A DNA stretch of 64,000 nt from the NCBI RefSeq assembly GCF_012163145.1, contig NZ_JAAVTX010000001.1, positions 903,803-967,802 of the forward strand. Direction: 5' to 3'. Positions within the stretch are counted from its first letter, which is position 1, and each line of letters starts with the position of its first letter. Below are positions 9,620 through 18,891 of the stretch, piece after piece. The translations under genes and the position numbers were made by a program. The DNA is from Falsiroseomonas frigidaquae (GTDB lineage Bacteria > Pseudomonadota > Alphaproteobacteria > Acetobacterales > Acetobacteraceae). The notes under the pieces were generated by a model. That model made no database searches, was not told the origin of the DNA, and saw only the letters and a list, made by a program, of their open reading frames with translations.

Positions 9620-11293
9620 ATGTCGGATGGGGCCGAACAGCGGGAATCGATGGAGTTCGACGTGCTGGTGGTCGGCGGCGGCCCTGCCGGCCTCGCCACC
9701 GCCATTCGGCTCAAGCAGGCCCGCCCGGACACCAATGTGTGCCTGGTGGAGAAGGGCGGCGAGATCGGCGCGCATATCCTCTCGGGCGCCGTGCTCGAGC
9801 CCCGCGCGCTGGATGAGCTGATCCCGGATTGGCGTGACGACCCGCCGGCTCTGGCCACCGCTGTCACCGACGACCGCTTCATGATGCTGACGGAAACCCG
9901 CGGCTTCAAGCTGCCGACCCCGCCGCAGATGCACAATGAGGGCAACTACGTCGTCTCCCTCGGCAATGTCTGCCGCTGGCTTGGCGCCAAGGCGGAGGCG
10001 CTGGGGGTGGAGATCTATCCCGGCTTCGCCGCCTCCCAGCTCATCATCGAGGAAGGCCCAGGGGGAGCCCAGGTGCGCGGCGTGGTGGCGGGCGTCGCCG
10101 GCATCCAGAAGGATGGCAGCAAGGGCCCGTCCTACGAGCCAGGCATGGAGCTGCGCGCCACCTACACGGTGTTCGCGGAGGGCTGCCGCGGCAGCCTCGC
10201 CAAGATGCTGTTCGACACTTTCAACCTGCGCGAGGGCGTGGCGCCGCAGACCTATGCGCTGGGCATGAAGGAGCTGTGGGAGATCCCGAAGGACAAGCAC
10301 ACCCCGGGCCTGGTGTGGCATTCCACCGGCTGGCCGCTGCCGTCCGACACCTATGGCGGGTCCTGGCTGTACATGCTGGGGGACAACCTGGTCTCGGTCG
10401 GCTTCGTCGTCGGGCTGGACTACCCGAACCCCTGGCTGTCGCCCTTCGACGAATTCCAGCGCTTCAAGACCCATCCTGCCGTGCGCGGCTTCCTCGAAGG
10501 CGGCAAGCGCATCGCCTATGGCGCCCGCGCGCTGAACGAGGGCGGCATCCAGGCGGTGCCGAAGCTGGTCTTCCCGGGCGGCATGCTGGTGGGCGACGCC
10601 GCCGGCTTCCTCAACGTGCCGAAGATCAAGGGCACGCATACCTCGATGAAATCCGGCATGGTGGCGGCGGATGCCATCGCCGAGGCGCTTGCCGGCGAGG
10701 CCCCAGGGGAGGCCCCGCCGCCGGTGCTGGAGAGCTACCCGACCGCGCTGAAGGCGAGCTGGGTGTGGTCCGAGCTGGAAGGCGTGCGCAACATCCGCCC
10801 GGGCTTCGCGAAATACGGCTTCTGGGGCGGCATGGCGGCCGCGGCGCTGGATACCTACGTGCTGCGCGGCAAGGCACCCTGGACCTGGGGCCACCATGCG
10901 GACCATGAGACGCTGAAGCCGGCCGCCGAGTCCAAGAAGATCGCCTATCCGAAGCCGGATGGCGTGCTGACCTTCGACCGGCTGTCCTCGGTGTTCCTGT
11001 CCAACACCAACCACGAGGAACACCAGCCCAGCCACCTGGTGCTGCGCGACCCGGCCGCCTGGAAGGGCACGAACTGGGACAAGTTCGCCTCCCCGGAAAG
11101 CCGCTACTGCCCGGCCGCGGTGTATGAGGCAGTGGGCGCCGAGGCCGGCAACGGCGATGGCGAGATGCACCTGGTGATCAACGCGCAGAACTGCGTCCAC
11201 TGCAAGACCTGCGACATCAAGGACCCGCTGCAGAACATCGACTGGAAGACCCCGGAAGGTGGCGGTGGACCGAACTACATCGGCGGCATGTAG
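9620..11293 (+). CDS. Electron transfer flavoprotein-ubiquinone oxidoreductase
   Basis: A 557-residue ETF-QO (EC 1.5.5.1), which passes electrons from ETF to ubiquinone at the inner membrane during fatty and amino acid oxidation. The FAD-binding GGGPAG is at residues 19-24. The C-terminal 4Fe-4S cluster ligands are all present: one Cys in SRYCP and three in NCVHCKTC, followed by the family's conserved ending GGGPNYIGGM. Start at 9620 is supported by GGAGGAA eight bases upstream; the frame continues upstream without protein-like content. Length is normal. Confidence 0.96.
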   Translation: MSDGAEQRESMEFDVLVVGGGPAGLATAIRLKQARPDTNVCLVEKGGEIGAHILSGAVLEPRALDELIPDWRDDPPALATAVTDDRFMMLTETRGFKLPTPPQMHNEGNYVVSLGNVCRWLGAKAEALGVEIYPGFAASQLIIEEGPGGAQVRGVVAGVAGIQKDGSKGPSYEPGMELRATYTVFAEGCRGSLAKMLFDTFNLREGVAPQTYALGMKELWEIPKDKHTPGLVWHSTGWPLPSDTYGGSWLYMLGDNLVSVGFVVGLDYPNPWLSPFDEFQRFKTHPAVRGFLEGGKRIAYGARALNEGGIQAVPKLVFPGGMLVGDAAGFLNVPKIKGTHTSMKSGMVAADAIAEALAGEAPGEAPPPVLESYPTALKASWVWSELEGVRNIRPGFAKYGFWGGMAAAALDTYVLRGKAPWTWGHHADHETLKPAAESKKIAYPKPDGVLTFDRLSSVFLSNTNHEEHQPSHLVLRDPAAWKGTNWDKFASPESRYCPAAVYEAVGAEAGNGDGEMHLVINAQNCVHCKTCDIKDPLQNIDWKTPEGGGGPNYIGGM

Positions 11294-11344
11294 CGCACCC
11301 TCGCAGCGCGTCGCCGCATCGCCCGTCGTCGCATCGTCCCGGGC

Positions 11345-12949
11345 ATGAGCGCGGCGACCGGCCCGGTACCCGCCCGCCGGCCGGCGGCGCGGATGGCTGC
11401 GGCGCGAACGGCGCCGGCCGAGGTGGCGCCGGTTCGGCTGGCGCGGCCGATGATGGTCCTCGGCCTGCTGCTCGGGCTGGCGGCGGACCTGCTGCAGCCG
11501 CTGCTGCCGCTGGCCGGTCTGCTGGCGCTGGGCACCGCGCTGCTGCTGGCCCTGGCGCTGGCGCTGCGCGCGCGATGCGCCGCCGGCAGGGCGGCCGGGT
11601 TGCTGCTCGGGCTGGCAGGGCTGGCCGCGGCGCAGATGCTGGCGGGCGGGCCGCGTGGCGTGCTGGCCCAGCATGTGCCGGCGGTCGCCGCCTGGCAGGC
11701 GTCGGCGCTGCACCTGCCGCCACAACCCTGGCCGGTGGAGCGGCTGCGCGCCGCCCTGGCCGCACCCGGCGCCCGGCCCTTGCCCTTCCCGGATTCGGCC
11801 GATTCGCATCTGTTCAACGCGCTGGTGCTGGATGCGCGGGGCGACCGGCGCGGCGCCGCCGCGGCACTGGTCGCCTCCCTCGCAAGGCGGGAGACGCCGC
11901 GCCCGGATGCGCTGCTGCTGCATGACGCGCTGATGGGCTGGCCGGATGCGCAACCCATCCTCGCCGCCGCCGCATTGCCGCCGGAAGCCGCCGCATTGCT
12001 GCGCGCGCTGCGATTGCCCGCTGCCGCCGCCCGCGTGGCGGCGCTGGAGGCGATCCTGGCCCGGCCGCCCGCCGAGGGCCGGCCGCCCGCCGAGGGCCTC
12101 TCCGCCGGGGCCGCACCCGCCCCCGGCACGGCCCGGGCGCCGGATGCGATGGTCGCCCTTGCGGCGCTGGCCCATGCCCGCATCGCCGCCACTCTGCCTG
12201 ATGGCCCCACCGTGGCGGAGGCGGCGCGCATCGCCCCGGCGGTGGAAGCCTTCGCCGACGAGGCCCGCTTCGCCACCTTTGCCGGCCAGTTCCTCGACCC
12301 GAGCCGCGCCCGGCAGCTTCGACAGGGTGTCGCCACGCTGGATTGGGTGCGGGAGGTGGCGGCACGGCGCCTGGCCATCACCACCCTGGCGCCGCCGCCC
12401 GGCCTGACCGACCAGCCGATCCTGCTGCGCCTGGCGCCGCCGGAGCCAGCCCGCGCGGTGCAGCTTCGCGTCGGCGAGGCCTGGGTGGAGGTGCCGCGGG
12501 AGGATGGCGTGCCCACCCTGCGCCTGCCGCGCCCCTTCGCGCCGCAGCGCCTGGTGCTGCGCTACCTGGACCGGAACGGCGTGGCCTCCGCCGAGCTGGT
12601 GCAGGATGTCGATCCGGCCGGGATCATCCGCGCCGGGGCGCAGCAGGCGCTTCGCCGGCAGGGGCCCTTCGGCCTGTACCAGCCCGGCTGGACCGCGCCC
12701 GGCCAGGTCAACCCGCTGCCGATCGCCGGCGCGCTGCGGGCCGGCCTCAGCGCCATCGAATGGTGGACGGAGGTCGAGCCGACGCCGCGACGGGTGCCGG
12801 TGGAGGTGCCGGATTCGGTGCTGCTCGCCGGTGATGCACCGCGGATCCTGGTGGAGTTCACCCCGCCGGAGGAGGCCCGCACGCTGGTGCTCGCGGCGAT
12901 CTATGCCGATGGCAGCCGCAGCGAGCCGCTGGCCCTGCCGATCCGCTAG
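11345..12949 (+). CDS. Unrecognised protein with N-terminal membrane segments
   Basis: A 534-residue protein 51 bp downstream of ETF-QO. The first 40 residues are basic and Ala-rich, followed by two or three hydrophobic segments (about 35-100) and then a long soluble Ala/Leu/Arg-rich region. The C-terminal third is richer in beta-like segments (PRxLVEFTPPEEARTLVLA). Positions 12061-12096 are an exact 18-bp tandem duplication encoding RPPAEG twice. I recognise no family or catalytic motif. The helical middle part recalls TPR-type proteins such as the one at 512-2752. The stop codon lies inside a 16-bp tandem repeat. Confidence 0.65.
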   Translation: MSAATGPVPARRPAARMAAARTAPAEVAPVRLARPMMVLGLLLGLAADLLQPLLPLAGLLALGTALLLALALALRARCAAGRAAGLLLGLAGLAAAQMLAGGPRGVLAQHVPAVAAWQASALHLPPQPWPVERLRAALAAPGARPLPFPDSADSHLFNALVLDARGDRRGAAAALVASLARRETPRPDALLLHDALMGWPDAQPILAAAALPPEAAALLRALRLPAAAARVAALEAILARPPAEGRPPAEGLSAGAAPAPGTARAPDAMVALAALAHARIAATLPDGPTVAEAARIAPAVEAFADEARFATFAGQFLDPSRARQLRQGVATLDWVREVAARRLAITTLAPPPGLTDQPILLRLAPPEPARAVQLRVGEAWVEVPREDGVPTLRLPRPFAPQRLVLRYLDRNGVASAELVQDVDPAGIIRAGAQQALRRQGPFGLYQPGWTAPGQVNPLPIAGALRAGLSAIEWWTEVEPTPRRVPVEVPDSVLLAGDAPRILVEFTPPEEARTLVLAAIYADGSRSEPLALPIR

Positions 12950-13008
12950 AAGCCAGGGACGCTAGAAGGCCGGGACGCTAGAAGCCAGGGCCGCTAGAAG
13001 GCCGGGCC
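12945..13008. repeat. Four-copy 16-bp tandem repeat
   Basis: Four consecutive 16-bp units start at 12945, 12961, 12977 and 12993. Units alternate GCTAGAAGCCAGGGAC and GCTAGAAGGCCGGGAC, with C/A changes at the ends. The first unit contains the TAG stop of the upstream gene, so expansion would not alter the protein. Confidence 0.85.
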
Positions 13009-13087
13009 GCTGAACGGCCGCCCCCTTCCCGTGCGGCCCGGTTGCAGGCACAGGAACCCACCAACCCCCATCGGAGAAACGCCAACC

Positions 13088-13558
13088 ATGACGCACCAGG
13101 CCCCCGCCGGCTTCCAGCATGGCATCACCACCGCCGCCGCCCGCACCATTCTGGACGCCAGCCTCGCCAAGGGGCGGGAGCTGGGCCTCGCGCCGCTGAC
13201 CGTGGTGGTACTGGATGCCGGCGGCCACCTGAAGGCGGCGCTGAAGGAGGATGGCAGCAGCCTGCTGCGGCCGGACATAGCCTGGGGCAAGGCCTTCGGC
13301 GCCATGGCGCTCGGCTTCGGGTCGCGCGAGATGGCGCGGCGCAGCCAGTCCATGCCCGGCTTCATGAACGCGCTGTCGGACCTCGCCGGCGGCCGGTCGG
13401 TGCCGGTGCCGGGCGGCGTGCTGGTGCGCGCGGCGGATGGCGCGGTGCTGGGCGCGGTCGGCGTCTCCGGCGATGTGTCGGACAAGGACGAGATCTGCGC
13501 GGTGGCCGGCATCCAGGCGGCGGGGCTCATCGCCGATACCGGCGACGCGCCCGCCTGA
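13088..13558 (+). CDS. GlcG/HbpS family haem-binding-like protein
   Basis: A 156-residue protein of the GlcG/HbpS fold. The typical pattern is visible: an N-terminal helix with ITTAAARTILDAS, VVVLDAGGHLKAALKEDG, and the C-terminal GGVLVRAADGAVLGAVGVSGDVSDKDE segment. Members bind haem or act as accessory proteins of glycolate/propanediol operons; the precise role varies. ATG at 13088 follows CGGAGAAAC and was preferred over an upstream frame extension. Bracketed by two tandem-repeat tracts. Confidence 0.88.
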   Translation: MTHQAPAGFQHGITTAAARTILDASLAKGRELGLAPLTVVVLDAGGHLKAALKEDGSSLLRPDIAWGKAFGAMALGFGSREMARRSQSMPGFMNALSDLAGGRSVPVPGGVLVRAADGAVLGAVGVSGDVSDKDEICAVAGIQAAGLIADTGDAPA

Positions 13559-13581
13559 TCCACCCGGGTTACGGGCCGGCT

Positions 13582-13634
13582 CAAATGGACCGGCCCAAAT
13601 GGACCGGCCAAATGGACCGGCCAGATGGACCGGC
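13582..13634. repeat. Four-copy 13/14-bp tandem repeat
   Basis: Units at 13582-13595, 13596-13608, 13609-13621 and 13622-13634 have the consensus CAAATGGACCGGC; the last copy has G for A at position 3. Each unit holds a partly symmetric TGGACCGGCCA core across the junction. It lies between the HbpS-like gene and the GST gene. Confidence 0.85.
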
Positions 13635-13685
13635 GCGCGGTTGCGGGGCAGATTTGTCCCGCAACCGCAAGAGACTCGACAAATC

Positions 13686-14294
13686 ATGCTCCGAATCCAT
13701 GGCATCGCCCGCTCCCGCGCCTTCCGCTGCATCTGGGCGGCGGAGGAGGCCGGCCAGGCCTATGAGGTGGTGCCGGTGGGCTTCGGCCCCGGCCTGAAGG
13801 ACGCCATCACGCCGATCAACCCGAACGGGAAGATCCCGGCGCTGGAGGATGGCGGGCTGGTGCTGTTCGAGAGCCTGGCGATCAACCTGCATATCGGCGC
13901 CAAGGCCGGCGCGCCGCTGATGCCGGCGGGCGACGACGGCGCGCGGGTGCTGCAATGGACGCTGTGGGCGGCGACGGAGGCCGAGCCCCAGGCCATGCAA
14001 TGGGCCTACAACACCTTCATCCTGCCGGCCGACCAGCGCGACCCGGCGCTGGCCGCCGCCGGCGCCGCTTCCCTGGCGCAGCGGCTTGCGGTGCTGGAGG
14101 CGCATCTGGCGGCCGGCGGCCCCTGGCTGCTCGGCACCGGCTTCACCATGGCCGACTGCAACCTGGCCAGCGTGCTGTACGGCGCCTGGGCCAATAAATT
14201 CGACCTGGCGCCCTTTCCCAAGGTGAAGACCTGGCTGGACGCCGCCTTCAACCGCCCGGCGGCACTGGCCGCCCGCAAGCAGCGGGAGGGCTGA
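13686..14294 (+). CDS. Glutathione S-transferase family protein
   Basis: A 202-residue cytosolic GST. The N-terminal thioredoxin-like domain contains SRAFRCIWAAEE, the cis-Pro segment NPNGKIPALED and the glutathione-gamma-glutamyl-binding LFESLAI. The C-terminal helical domain has the buried FTMADCNL motif (N-capping Asp). ATG at 13686 starts the recognisable domain at once; the longer upstream frame runs through the repeat tract and the 3' end of the previous gene and is not credible. Substrate unknown. Confidence 0.9.
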   Translation: MLRIHGIARSRAFRCIWAAEEAGQAYEVVPVGFGPGLKDAITPINPNGKIPALEDGGLVLFESLAINLHIGAKAGAPLMPAGDDGARVLQWTLWAATEAEPQAMQWAYNTFILPADQRDPALAAAGAASLAQRLAVLEAHLAAGGPWLLGTGFTMADCNLASVLYGAWANKFDLAPFPKVKTWLDAAFNRPAALAARKQREG

Positions 14295-14297
14295 CCC

Positions 14298-14852
14298 TCA
14301 GCGCGGCCCGCGGGCGCGGTTCAGGGCGAGTTCCTCGGGCGTAAGCTGCAGGCTGATCCGCACCGTGTAGTCCACGGCGCGGACGCCCTGGCCGAGCGGC
14401 ATGGAAAGCCGCGCCGTCTGCCCCTGGATGGTGGTGCGGACCACGTTCGGGCCGAAGGTGACGCGGCTGGTGAAGGCCTGGCGGTCCAGCAGGGCGGCGT
14501 CGCCGGCATCCGACAGGGCGACGAACCAGGGCAGCTCCAGCGTGCGGCCTTCCGCCGCCGGGCCGCGCTCCACCTCGAAGCGCGGCGTCACGCGGACATC
14601 GAGCGCGCTGCGGTCGCGGCCGGCAAAGTCGCAATTCGCCTGGAAGCCGGCGATCCGCGCATCCGCGGTCAGCGCCGTGAGGTCGCCGCTGGCGCCGGCA
14701 CGGAAGCGGGTCAGGTCCGCGCCGTCGGCCAGGATCACGATGCGCGGACAGGGCGCCTGGCTTGCGGCGGAGGTCAGGCTCTGGTTGCCGCCACAACCCG
14801 CCAGCAATGCCAGCCCGGCCAGCGCCGCCACACCCATGCTGCTTCGTGCCAT
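14298..14852 (-). CDS. Putative lipoprotein of unknown function
   Basis: A 184-residue protein with a lipoprotein signal peptide: [20 protein letters not shown], with a LLAGC lipobox. The mature part is beta-rich ([29 protein letters not shown]) and I recognise only a general secreted-protein look. Start at 14852 puts the signal at residue 1; the frame extends to 14981 with a non-protein-like Arg-rich N-terminus. Convergent with the GST gene (3-bp gap) and divergent from ispH. Confidence 0.75.
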   Translation of the reverse strand: MARSSMGVAALAGLALLAGCGGNQSLTSAASQAPCPRIVILADGADLTRFRAGASGDLTALTADARIAGFQANCDFAGRDRSALDVRVTPRFEVERGPAAEGRTLELPWFVALSDAGDAALLDRQAFTSRVTFGPNVVRTTIQGQTARLSMPLGQGVRAVDYTVRISLQLTPEELALNRARGPR

Positions 14853-15079
14853 CACGGCGCATTCTCCCATCGCAGCCGGCCGCCTGCGAAGCGGACCCTT
14901 TGAAGCGGGCCCCGCGGCCGGTAAGGTGGTGCATCGGCACCACGCGCTGCGTCTATCGCATCGCCGGCGCCGTCCGACCATCCCCGCCCCGCCTTCGGGG
15001 CGCAGCCCTGGGGCATCATTCCCGGGCCGTCATTTCCGGGACCACCATTCCCGGATGCAGCGAGGCGCCGAGCACCCAT

Positions 15080-16060
15080 ATGCCCGAGACCATGATGCCC
15101 AACCCCTCCCCCAAGCCCCCGCTGAAGGTGCTGCTCGCCGGCCCGCGCGGATTCTGTGCCGGGGTCGATCGCGCCATCAAGATCGTCGAGGAGGCGCTGA
15201 AGCGCCACGGCGCGCCGGTCTATGTGCGGCACGAGATCGTCCATAACCGCTTCGTGGTGGAAAGCCTGGAACGCCAGGGCGCCGTCTTCGTCGAGGAACT
15301 TTCGGAAATTCCCGATGACGGGAGGCCCGTCGTGTTCTCCGCCCATGGGGTGCCGAAATCGGTGCCGGAGGCGGCGGCGCAGCGGAAGATGTTCGCCCTC
15401 GATGCCACCTGCCCGCTGGTCTCCAAGGTCCACCGGGAGGCGGAGCGCCACCACGCGCGCGGCCGCCACATCCTGCTGATCGGGCATGAGGGCCATCCGG
15501 AGGTGATCGGCACCATGGGCCAGCTGCCGCCCGGCGCCGTGACCCTGGTGGAGGATGCGGCGCAGGCGGAGGTGGTGGTGCCGCCGGGCGACCTGCCGCT
15601 GGCCTACACCACGCAGACCACGTTGTCCGTCGATGACACCGCCGGCATCGTCGCCATCCTGCAGCGCCGCTTCCCGACCATCGCCGGGCCGGCGAAGGAG
15701 GATATCTGCTACGCCACCACCAATCGCCAGGCCGCCGTGAAGGCGATCGCGGCGCGGGGGGCGGAGCTGGTGATCGTGGTCGGCGCGCCGAATTCCAGCA
15801 ATTCCGTGCGGCTGGCCGAGGTGGCCAAGCGCGCCGGGGCGAAGCGGTCCCTGCTGGTGCAGCGCGGCGCCGCGCTGGACCCGACCATGGCGGATGGCTG
15901 CACCACCATCGGCCTGACCGCCGGCGCCAGCGCGCCGGAGGTTCTGGTGGAGGAAGTGCTGGCGAAGCTCGCCACCCGCTTCACGCTGGAGGTGGAGGAA
16001 GTGGTGGTGGCCGAGGAAAAGGTGGTGTTCCGGCTTCCGCCCGCACTCGCGGCCGAATAG
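15080..16060 (+). CDS. ispH: 4-hydroxy-3-methylbut-2-enyl diphosphate reductase
   Basis: A 326-residue IspH (LytB), the last enzyme of the MEP isoprenoid pathway, reducing HMBPP to IPP and DMAPP with a 4Fe-4S cluster. The three cluster cysteines are visible in GFCAGVDRA (Cys26), DATCPLVSK and [10 protein letters not shown]. Substrate-binding motifs HGVPK, GHEGHPE and GAPNSSNS are intact. Three in-frame ATGs occur at 15080, 15092 and 15095; the first is used. Followed by thrB (10 bp gap) and rnhA, an order common in alphaproteobacteria. Confidence 0.96.
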   Translation: MPETMMPNPSPKPPLKVLLAGPRGFCAGVDRAIKIVEEALKRHGAPVYVRHEIVHNRFVVESLERQGAVFVEELSEIPDDGRPVVFSAHGVPKSVPEAAAQRKMFALDATCPLVSKVHREAERHHARGRHILLIGHEGHPEVIGTMGQLPPGAVTLVEDAAQAEVVVPPGDLPLAYTTQTTLSVDDTAGIVAILQRRFPTIAGPAKEDICYATTNRQAAVKAIAARGAELVIVVGAPNSSNSVRLAEVAKRAGAKRSLLVQRGAALDPTMADGCTTIGLTAGASAPEVLVEEVLAKLATRFTLEVEEVVVAEEKVVFRLPPALAAE

Positions 16061-16070
16061 ACCCCGTTTC

Positions 16071-17051
16071 ATGGCTGTCTATACCGAGGTGACGGATGAG
16101 GCGCTGCGCGCCTTCCTCACGGATTACGAACTGGGCGGATTGATCGCCTTCCGCGGCATCGCGGAGGGGGTGGAGAACTCGAACTACGCGCTGCGCACCG
16201 AAAGCGGCGACTTCGTCCTCACGCTGTACGAGCGGCGCGTCGATCCGGCCGAGCTGCCCTATTTCCTCGGCCTGATGGAGCATCTGGCACGGGCCGGCCT
16301 GGCCTGCCCCACCCCGGTGCGCGGCCGGGACGGCGAGGCGCTGCGGGAATTGGCCGGGCGGCCGGCGGCGATCTGCACCTTCCTGGAGGGCGTCTGGCCG
16401 CGCCGGGTGCGGCCGGAGCATCTGGCCCCGCTCGGCGATGCGCTGGCCCGGCTGCATGCGGCGAGCGGCGATTTCGCTGGCCGCCGGCCCAACGCGCTCG
16501 GCCCCGCCGGCTGGGCGCCGCTGCTGGAAGCCTGCCGCGGCCGGGGGGATGAGGTGCAGCCCGGGCTGATGGCGGAGCTGGAGGCGCAGCTTGCGGACAT
16601 CCTGGCCGGCTGGCCGGCGGCTGACGCGCTGCCGGTCGGGCAGATCCACGCCGACATGTTCCCGGACAACGTGTTCTTCCTGCCCGATGCCGAGGGCAGG
16701 CCGCGCGTTTCCGGCATCATCGACTTCTACTTCGCCTGCACCGACCTGCTGGCCTACGACATCGCCGTCTGCCTGAACGCCTGGTGCTTCGAGGCCGATG
16801 GCGCCTTCAACCTGACCAAGGCGCGGGCGATGCTGGCGACCTACCAGGCGGTGCGGCCGCTGAGCGCGGCGGAATGCGCGGCGCTGCCGGTGCTGTGCCG
16901 CGGTGCCGCGATCCGCTTCCTGCTGACCCGGCTGTATGACTGGACCCACACCCCGGCGGATGCGCTGGTGACCCGGAAAGATCCGTTGGAATACCTCAGG
17001 AAACTGCGCTTCTTCGCGCGGGTGGAGAGCCCCGGTGCCATCGGTGCTTGA
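16071..17051 (+). CDS. thrB: Homoserine kinase (APH-type ThrB)
   Basis: A 326-residue kinase of the aminoglycoside-phosphotransferase fold that phosphorylates homoserine in threonine synthesis. Characteristic segments are [17 protein letters not shown] near the N-terminus, the catalytic loop [14 protein letters not shown], and the metal-binding [17 protein letters not shown]. Length matches alphaproteobacterial ThrB, which differs from the GHMP-type ThrB of enterobacteria. Its 3' end overlaps rnhA by 17 bp, indicating coupled translation. Confidence 0.95.
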   Translation: MAVYTEVTDEALRAFLTDYELGGLIAFRGIAEGVENSNYALRTESGDFVLTLYERRVDPAELPYFLGLMEHLARAGLACPTPVRGRDGEALRELAGRPAAICTFLEGVWPRRVRPEHLAPLGDALARLHAASGDFAGRRPNALGPAGWAPLLEACRGRGDEVQPGLMAELEAQLADILAGWPAADALPVGQIHADMFPDNVFFLPDAEGRPRVSGIIDFYFACTDLLAYDIAVCLNAWCFEADGAFNLTKARAMLATYQAVRPLSAAECAALPVLCRGAAIRFLLTRLYDWTHTPADALVTRKDPLEYLRKLRFFARVESPGAIGA

Positions 17052-17523
17052 GACGCACCCGGCCGAGCCGGGACCGCCGCTGGAGGAGCGGCCCTTCGTC
17101 GAAATCTGGACCGATGGCGGCTGCAAGCCGAACCCGGGACCCGGCGGCTGGGCGGCCATCCTGCGCTCCGGCGGCACGGAGAAGGAACTGACCGGCGCCG
17201 ACGCCGAGACCACCAACAACCGCATGGAACTGACCGCCGCCTGCGCCGCGCTGGAGGCCTTGAAGAAGCCCTGCCGCGTGGTGCTGCACACGGACAGCGA
17301 ATATGTCCGCAACGGCATGGAGCGCTGGATCAAGGGCTGGGTGCGGAACAACTGGCGCAACGCGGCCAAGCAGCCGGTGGCCAACTACCCGCTCTGGCAA
17401 CGCCTGCTGACGGCGGCGAAGCCGCATGAGGTGGAGTGGCGCTGGGTGCGCGGCCATGCGGGCGATGTGATGAACGAACGCGCGGATGTCCTGGCAACCC
17501 AGGCGCGGCAGGGGCTGGGGTAG
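17035..17523 (+). CDS. rnhA: Ribonuclease HI
   Basis: A 162-residue RNase HI that degrades RNA in RNA:DNA hybrids. Catalytic acidic residues are all present: Asp in [11 protein letters not shown], Glu in NRMELTAA, Asp in LHTDSEYV and Asp in [11 protein letters not shown] at 17035 lies inside the end of thrB; another in-frame GTG is at 17044. The short N-terminal extension before the first strand is usual. Last gene of the ispH-thrB-rnhA unit; a hairpin follows 11 bp after the stop. Confidence 0.95.
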   Translation: MPSVLETHPAEPGPPLEERPFVEIWTDGGCKPNPGPGGWAAILRSGGTEKELTGADAETTNNRMELTAACAALEALKKPCRVVLHTDSEYVRNGMERWIKGWVRNNWRNAAKQPVANYPLWQRLLTAAKPHEVEWRWVRGHAGDVMNERADVLATQARQGLG

Positions 17524-17533
17524 AGCATTTCAA

Positions 17534-17553
17534 GCCTTGCGGCTTCGCAAGGC
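17534..17553 (+). terminator. Hairpin after rnhA
   Basis: A perfect 8-bp stem GCCTTGCG/CGCAAGGC with a 4-nt loop lies just after the rnhA stop. There is no strong U-tract, so it may be a weak terminator or an mRNA-stabilising hairpin. Confidence 0.45.
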
Positions 17554-17600
17554 AACCCGGAAGCGGGGTTTCGGCGCACGCCCCAAAGGGAGATGTCGGC

Positions 17601-18860
17601 ATGACATTCGATGCGACGCTGGCTGGGATCGCGAAGCAGGCCTGGGACGTCATGGAGGAGATCGGCCACCTCACCGGCACGAAGCAGGCGGGCATCACGC
17701 GCCCCTGCTACGGCGAGGGCGAGCAGCTTGCCGCGGAACGGGTGACGGCCTTCGCCCGCGACCTCGGGCTGGCGCTGCAGCCGGACCGCTACGGCAATCT
17801 GCATGTCATCGTGCCGGGCTCGGATCCGCAGGCCAGGGCCATCATGACCGGGTCGCACCTGGATTCGGTTCCCGGCGGCGGCAATTACGATGGGCTGGCC
17901 GGCGTCATGGCCGGGCTGGCGGTTGCCGCGGCGGCGCTGCGGAGCGGCGGGCATCGGCGCGGCATCCATGCCGTCGCGATGCGCGGCGAGGAAAGCCCGT
18001 GGTTCGGCACCGCCTATGTCGGCAGCCGGCTGATGCTCGGCCATTCGACGCTGGCGGAGATCAGCGGCCTGCGCCGCATCGACAGCGGCCGGACGCTGCA
18101 GGACCATCTCGATGACCTCGGCCTGGCCGATGCGCCGGAGATGCCGATCTCGCGCGATACGGTGGCCGGCTTCCTGGAACTGCATATCGAGCAGGGGCCG
18201 CTGCTGACTGCCGCCGCGTTGCCGGTCGGCATCGCCACCGATATCCGCGGCAACATCCGCTACCCGGAAGCCCGCTGCCTTGGCGAGTACGGCCATTCCG
18301 CCGCCCTGCCGCGCGCCTTCCGCCACGACGCGGTGCTGGCGGTGGCCGAGCTTGCCCTCGCCTTCGAACGGTTCTGGGAGGAGACGGAGCAGCGCGATCC
18401 CTCCTGCGTCTTCACCATGGGCAAGTTCGGCACCGACCCGGCCACGCACGCCATGACCAAGGTCCCCGGCGAGGTCCGCTTCAGCTTCAATGTCGGCTCG
18501 ATCCGGGAGGATGTGATCGCCGAGGCCGATGCGCTGCTGGCCCGCCTGCTCGACAGCATCGCCCAGCGCCGCGGGGTGCGGTTCGAGATGGGGCCGCGCT
18601 TCGGTTCCATGCCGTCCCACCTCGATGCCGCCCTGGTTGCGGCCGTGGAGGGGGCGGCCGGGGCGCTCGGAATCGGCTGCACGCACCTCGCCACCGTCGG
18701 GCATGACGCGGCGATGTTCCACCAGGCGGGCATCCCGGCCTCGGTGATCCTGGTCCGCAATGCGAATGGCAGCCACAACCCGGCGGAGAGCATGACGGAA
18801 GCCGATTTCGTGCGCGGGGCCCGGGTGCTGGGCGGGGCGGCCCTCCGCGCGGCGGCTTAG
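17601..18860 (+). CDS. Zn-dependent M20 hydrolase (allantoate/N-carbamoyl-amino acid amidohydrolase family)
   Basis: A 419-residue hydrolase of the hydantoinase/carbamoylase subgroup of M20. Evidence: TGSHLDSVPGGGNYDGLAG with metal ligands His and Asp, AMRGEESPWFGTAY, the ELHIEQGPLL motif and the C-terminal GHDAAMFHQAGIPASVILV with a metal-ligand His. Such enzymes release CO2 and ammonia from N-carbamoyl amino acids, allantoate or ureidoglycolate. ATG 17601 follows AAGGGAGA. It is followed by a minus-strand GntR regulator, so joint control with the aminotransferase operon is possible but unproven. Confidence 0.9.
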   Translation: MTFDATLAGIAKQAWDVMEEIGHLTGTKQAGITRPCYGEGEQLAAERVTAFARDLGLALQPDRYGNLHVIVPGSDPQARAIMTGSHLDSVPGGGNYDGLAGVMAGLAVAAAALRSGGHRRGIHAVAMRGEESPWFGTAYVGSRLMLGHSTLAEISGLRRIDSGRTLQDHLDDLGLADAPEMPISRDTVAGFLELHIEQGPLLTAAALPVGIATDIRGNIRYPEARCLGEYGHSAALPRAFRHDAVLAVAELALAFERFWEETEQRDPSCVFTMGKFGTDPATHAMTKVPGEVRFSFNVGSIREDVIAEADALLARLLDSIAQRRGVRFEMGPRFGSMPSHLDAALVAAVEGAAGALGIGCTHLATVGHDAAMFHQAGIPASVILVRNANGSHNPAESMTEADFVRGARVLGGAALRAAA

Positions 18861-18891
18861 CCGGACACGCGCCGCGGCTTACACCAAATCC

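Noticed and set aside
9035-12175. Minus-strand open frame of about 1,046 codons
   Set aside because: Antisense to ETF-QO and the following gene; no domain-like sequence.
12945-13634. Tandem repeats considered as CRISPR
   Set aside because: Units are directly adjacent with no spacers, only 13-16 bp, and no cas genes are present.
14853-15079. Riboswitch or leader RNA upstream of ispH
   Set aside because: No recognisable conserved leader; region is low-complexity and divergent-promoter DNA.
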